NCBI GenBank assembly: GCA_938044055.1
Contig: CALIQO010000317.1
Coordinates: 1-7,750, forward strand
Length of the DNA: 7,750 bases
DNA from: an uncultured Saprospiraceae bacterium
Lineage (GTDB): Bacteria; Bacteroidota; Bacteroidia; Chitinophagales; Saprospiraceae
Reading direction: 5' to 3'
Position 1 is the stretch's first letter, and each line of letters opens with the position of its first letter. The notes beneath the pieces are model-generated. The model ran no database searches. It was not told where the DNA came from and saw nothing but the letters and a program-made list of their open reading frames with translations. Shown piece after piece: positions 6,589 to 7,750 of the stretch. The position numbers were made by a program, and so were the translations under genes.

Positions 6589-7608
6589 TTAGTCAAATAG
6601 GCTGTCGTATTGATTGCCTCTTTCTACTTTTTCTGGTCTCTTAATTGGTGCGTTGAGATCTAACACGTCTTCATCATCATTAGCCTGTTCTAGTAAAGTA
6701 ACCTTCTCTTCTCCCAGCAACAATGATGTACCTTCATTTTCCCACTTCTCAAGCATCTTTAATCCTTCTTCTTCGAACACGCCATTCTGTAAATCTACAC
6801 TATTCATAAAGTTCTCTGACATATCCATGAAACGCTCCATCTCACCTACTTTCTGACTTACGTCATCAGCAACAGCTTCCAGCGCTTGGTCAAACATGGC
6901 TCTCTTGTCTGAATCTCCCTTAATAATATTCATTGCTGACTTGATAGCAGAATGACTTGCACGGATCGCTTTTCTTTCTTGCTCCTTAACCATTACTTGG
7001 TCTTGGATATCTTCAACTAAGATTTCAGAATTTTCGTACATCTTAGATAGAACTCTATAGAGCACTTCCATTTTACGGTAAAGGTCTTCCAGTTTTACAT
7101 TGGACTCTTTAAGCCTACCAGCTTTACGGCTTTTAAGAATGACTTGGGATTGCTTATTGTTGGCTTTAGCTTTTTGCGCAAGCGTAATATTAGATTGAAT
7201 GGCTTTCTTATTGTTGGTTATCATCTCTAGCAACTTGTGCATCTGTCCACGCAGTTGATTGACCTGCTTGTTCATCTTCTTTAGATTTCCTTTAAGGTCA
7301 TCTACATAACTCTTCAATATTCCGATAGGATCTATCTGGATGAATAGTCCAGTAATCCATCTCATAGAACTCTTGTACATATACCAGAATAGATTTCTGG
7401 TCTTGCTATCGAGCGCCATAAAGATTACCGTACCCAGGGCTAAGAGTGTTACAACCAATGGAATTGTTCCTCCACTGGCAAATGAAAGCAAAGCTGTCCA
7501 GAAAGCATTAACTAGAAGTCCTACCCCTATTACAATACCTCCCAGGACAATGGCTCCTGTGATACCCTCCGGTTTTCTCCAAAATGATTTAGGCTTTATT
7601 TCTGACAT
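6589..7608 (-). CDS. Two-TM, coiled-coil inner-membrane protein with PspA/IM30-like features
   Basis: I do not recognise this 339-residue protein by name. Two hydrophobic helices (about 16-40 and 48-66) form a hairpin. Lys/Arg before the first (KPKSFWRKPEG) and after the second (DSKTRN) place both ends in the cytoplasm. An aromatic, amphipathic-looking stretch (72-92) follows, then a long helical, coiled-coil-rich region of about 95-265. It opens with DPIGILKSYVDDLKGNLKKM, which fits the PspA/IM30 helix-1 pattern DPxxxLxxxIxxM. It later has KEQERKAIRASHSAIKSAM (208-226), resembling the 'aR...A' helix of that family. The C-terminus is acidic (NDDEDVLDL) and ends with QYDSLFD. A membrane-anchored PspA/ESCRT-III-like scaffold is my best guess, from pattern rather than alignment. 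An in-frame TAA two codons upstream fixes the start. The gene lies 59 bases before the binding-protein gene on the same strand, suggesting a shared role in the envelope. Confidence 0.75.
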   Translation of the reverse strand: MSEIKPKSFWRKPEGITGAIVLGGIVIGVGLLVNAFWTALLSFASGGTIPLVVTLLALGTVIFMALDSKTRNLFWYMYKSSMRWITGLFIQIDPIGILKSYVDDLKGNLKKMNKQVNQLRGQMHKLLEMITNNKKAIQSNITLAQKAKANNKQSQVILKSRKAGRLKESNVKLEDLYRKMEVLYRVLSKMYENSEILVEDIQDQVMVKEQERKAIRASHSAIKSAMNIIKGDSDKRAMFDQALEAVADDVSQKVGEMERFMDMSENFMNSVDLQNGVFEEEGLKMLEKWENEGTSLLLGEEKVTLLEQANDDEDVLDLNAPIKRPEKVERGNQYDSLFD

Positions 7609-7671
7609 ACATTATACTTCTTCATAAAATGGGCATACCTCATATTAACTGCCACTAATGGAAAATAATTC

Positions 7672-7750
7672 TTAAAGATATTGTTTCATTTTATCAATAT
7701 CGTCGTCTATCTGTGACTTTACTACCTTCAGAGCAATATGGAATCGCTGA
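7672..7750 (-). CDS. C-terminal end of an unidentified protein (partial)
   Basis: Read on the minus strand, an open frame enters from the right edge and ends with TAA at 7674-7672. It gives 25 residues (QRFHIALKVV, KSQIDDDIDK, MKQYL), a charged, amphipathic helix-like tail. It is too short to identify. It has the same strand as the operon and ends 63 bases before the coiled-coil gene, so it may be the next operon member upstream. The other minus-strand frames were not ruled out; the short length limits confidence. Confidence 0.5.
   Translation of the reverse strand, partial: QRFHIALKVVKSQIDDDIDKMKQYL

Noticed and set aside
6589..7608. Methyl-accepting chemotaxis receptor
   Set aside because: There are two TM helices and a coiled coil, but no periplasmic sensor domain between the helices, no HAMP domain and no conserved signalling-tip motif.
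7672..7750. Naming the partial frame at the right edge as TelA or another stress protein
   Set aside because: Only 25 residues are visible and none forms a diagnostic motif.

Overview
This 7750-base window looks like chromosomal DNA of a Bacteroidota member. The signs are AT-rich coding DNA, mostly weak or absent Shine-Dalgarno sequences, a short SSC-type lipobox, and an OmpA-type domain with paired cysteines ending in NRRTEF. No RNA gene, CRISPR array, insertion sequence, integrase or attachment site was seen. The family-level assignment is inference; the lineage below phylum cannot be read from the sequence.

Left part (1-1475, minus strand). A LOG-family Rossmann-fold protein with a long N-terminal extension runs off the left edge. 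A small lipoprotein with a lipocalin-like start lies 60 bases upstream of it on the same strand. A 246-base divergent intergenic region (1476-1721) separates these from a plus-strand GNAT N-acetyltransferase (1722-2180).

Right part (2188-7750, all minus strand). In transcription order, from right to left, this holds: the C-terminal 25 codons of an unidentified protein; a two-TM, long coiled-coil protein with PspA/IM30-like spacing; a solute-binding protein joined in one polypeptide to an OmpA-type peptidoglycan-binding domain; an ABC permease with an extra C-terminal two-helix extension; an SsuB/TauB-type ATPase; and a short GhrA-like D-2-hydroxyacid dehydrogenase. The last four genes are separated by 7, 2 and 1 bases, so they are almost certainly one operon. 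The coiled-coil gene is 59 bases upstream of the binding-protein gene and probably belongs to it. The operon converges on the GNAT gene with only 7 bases between stop codons.

Working model (inference): the permease and ATPase form an importer of the nitrate/sulfonate/taurine class. Its binding protein is not free or lipid-anchored. It is tethered to the inner membrane by an N-terminal helix and to the cell wall by its OmpA domain. The coiled-coil protein sits on the cytoplasmic face of the inner membrane and may sense or stabilise the membrane around the complex. The dehydrogenase may act on an imported organic acid or on its breakdown product. This envelope-tethered transporter with a PspA-like partner is the most interesting candidate system here. 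The substrate is unknown.
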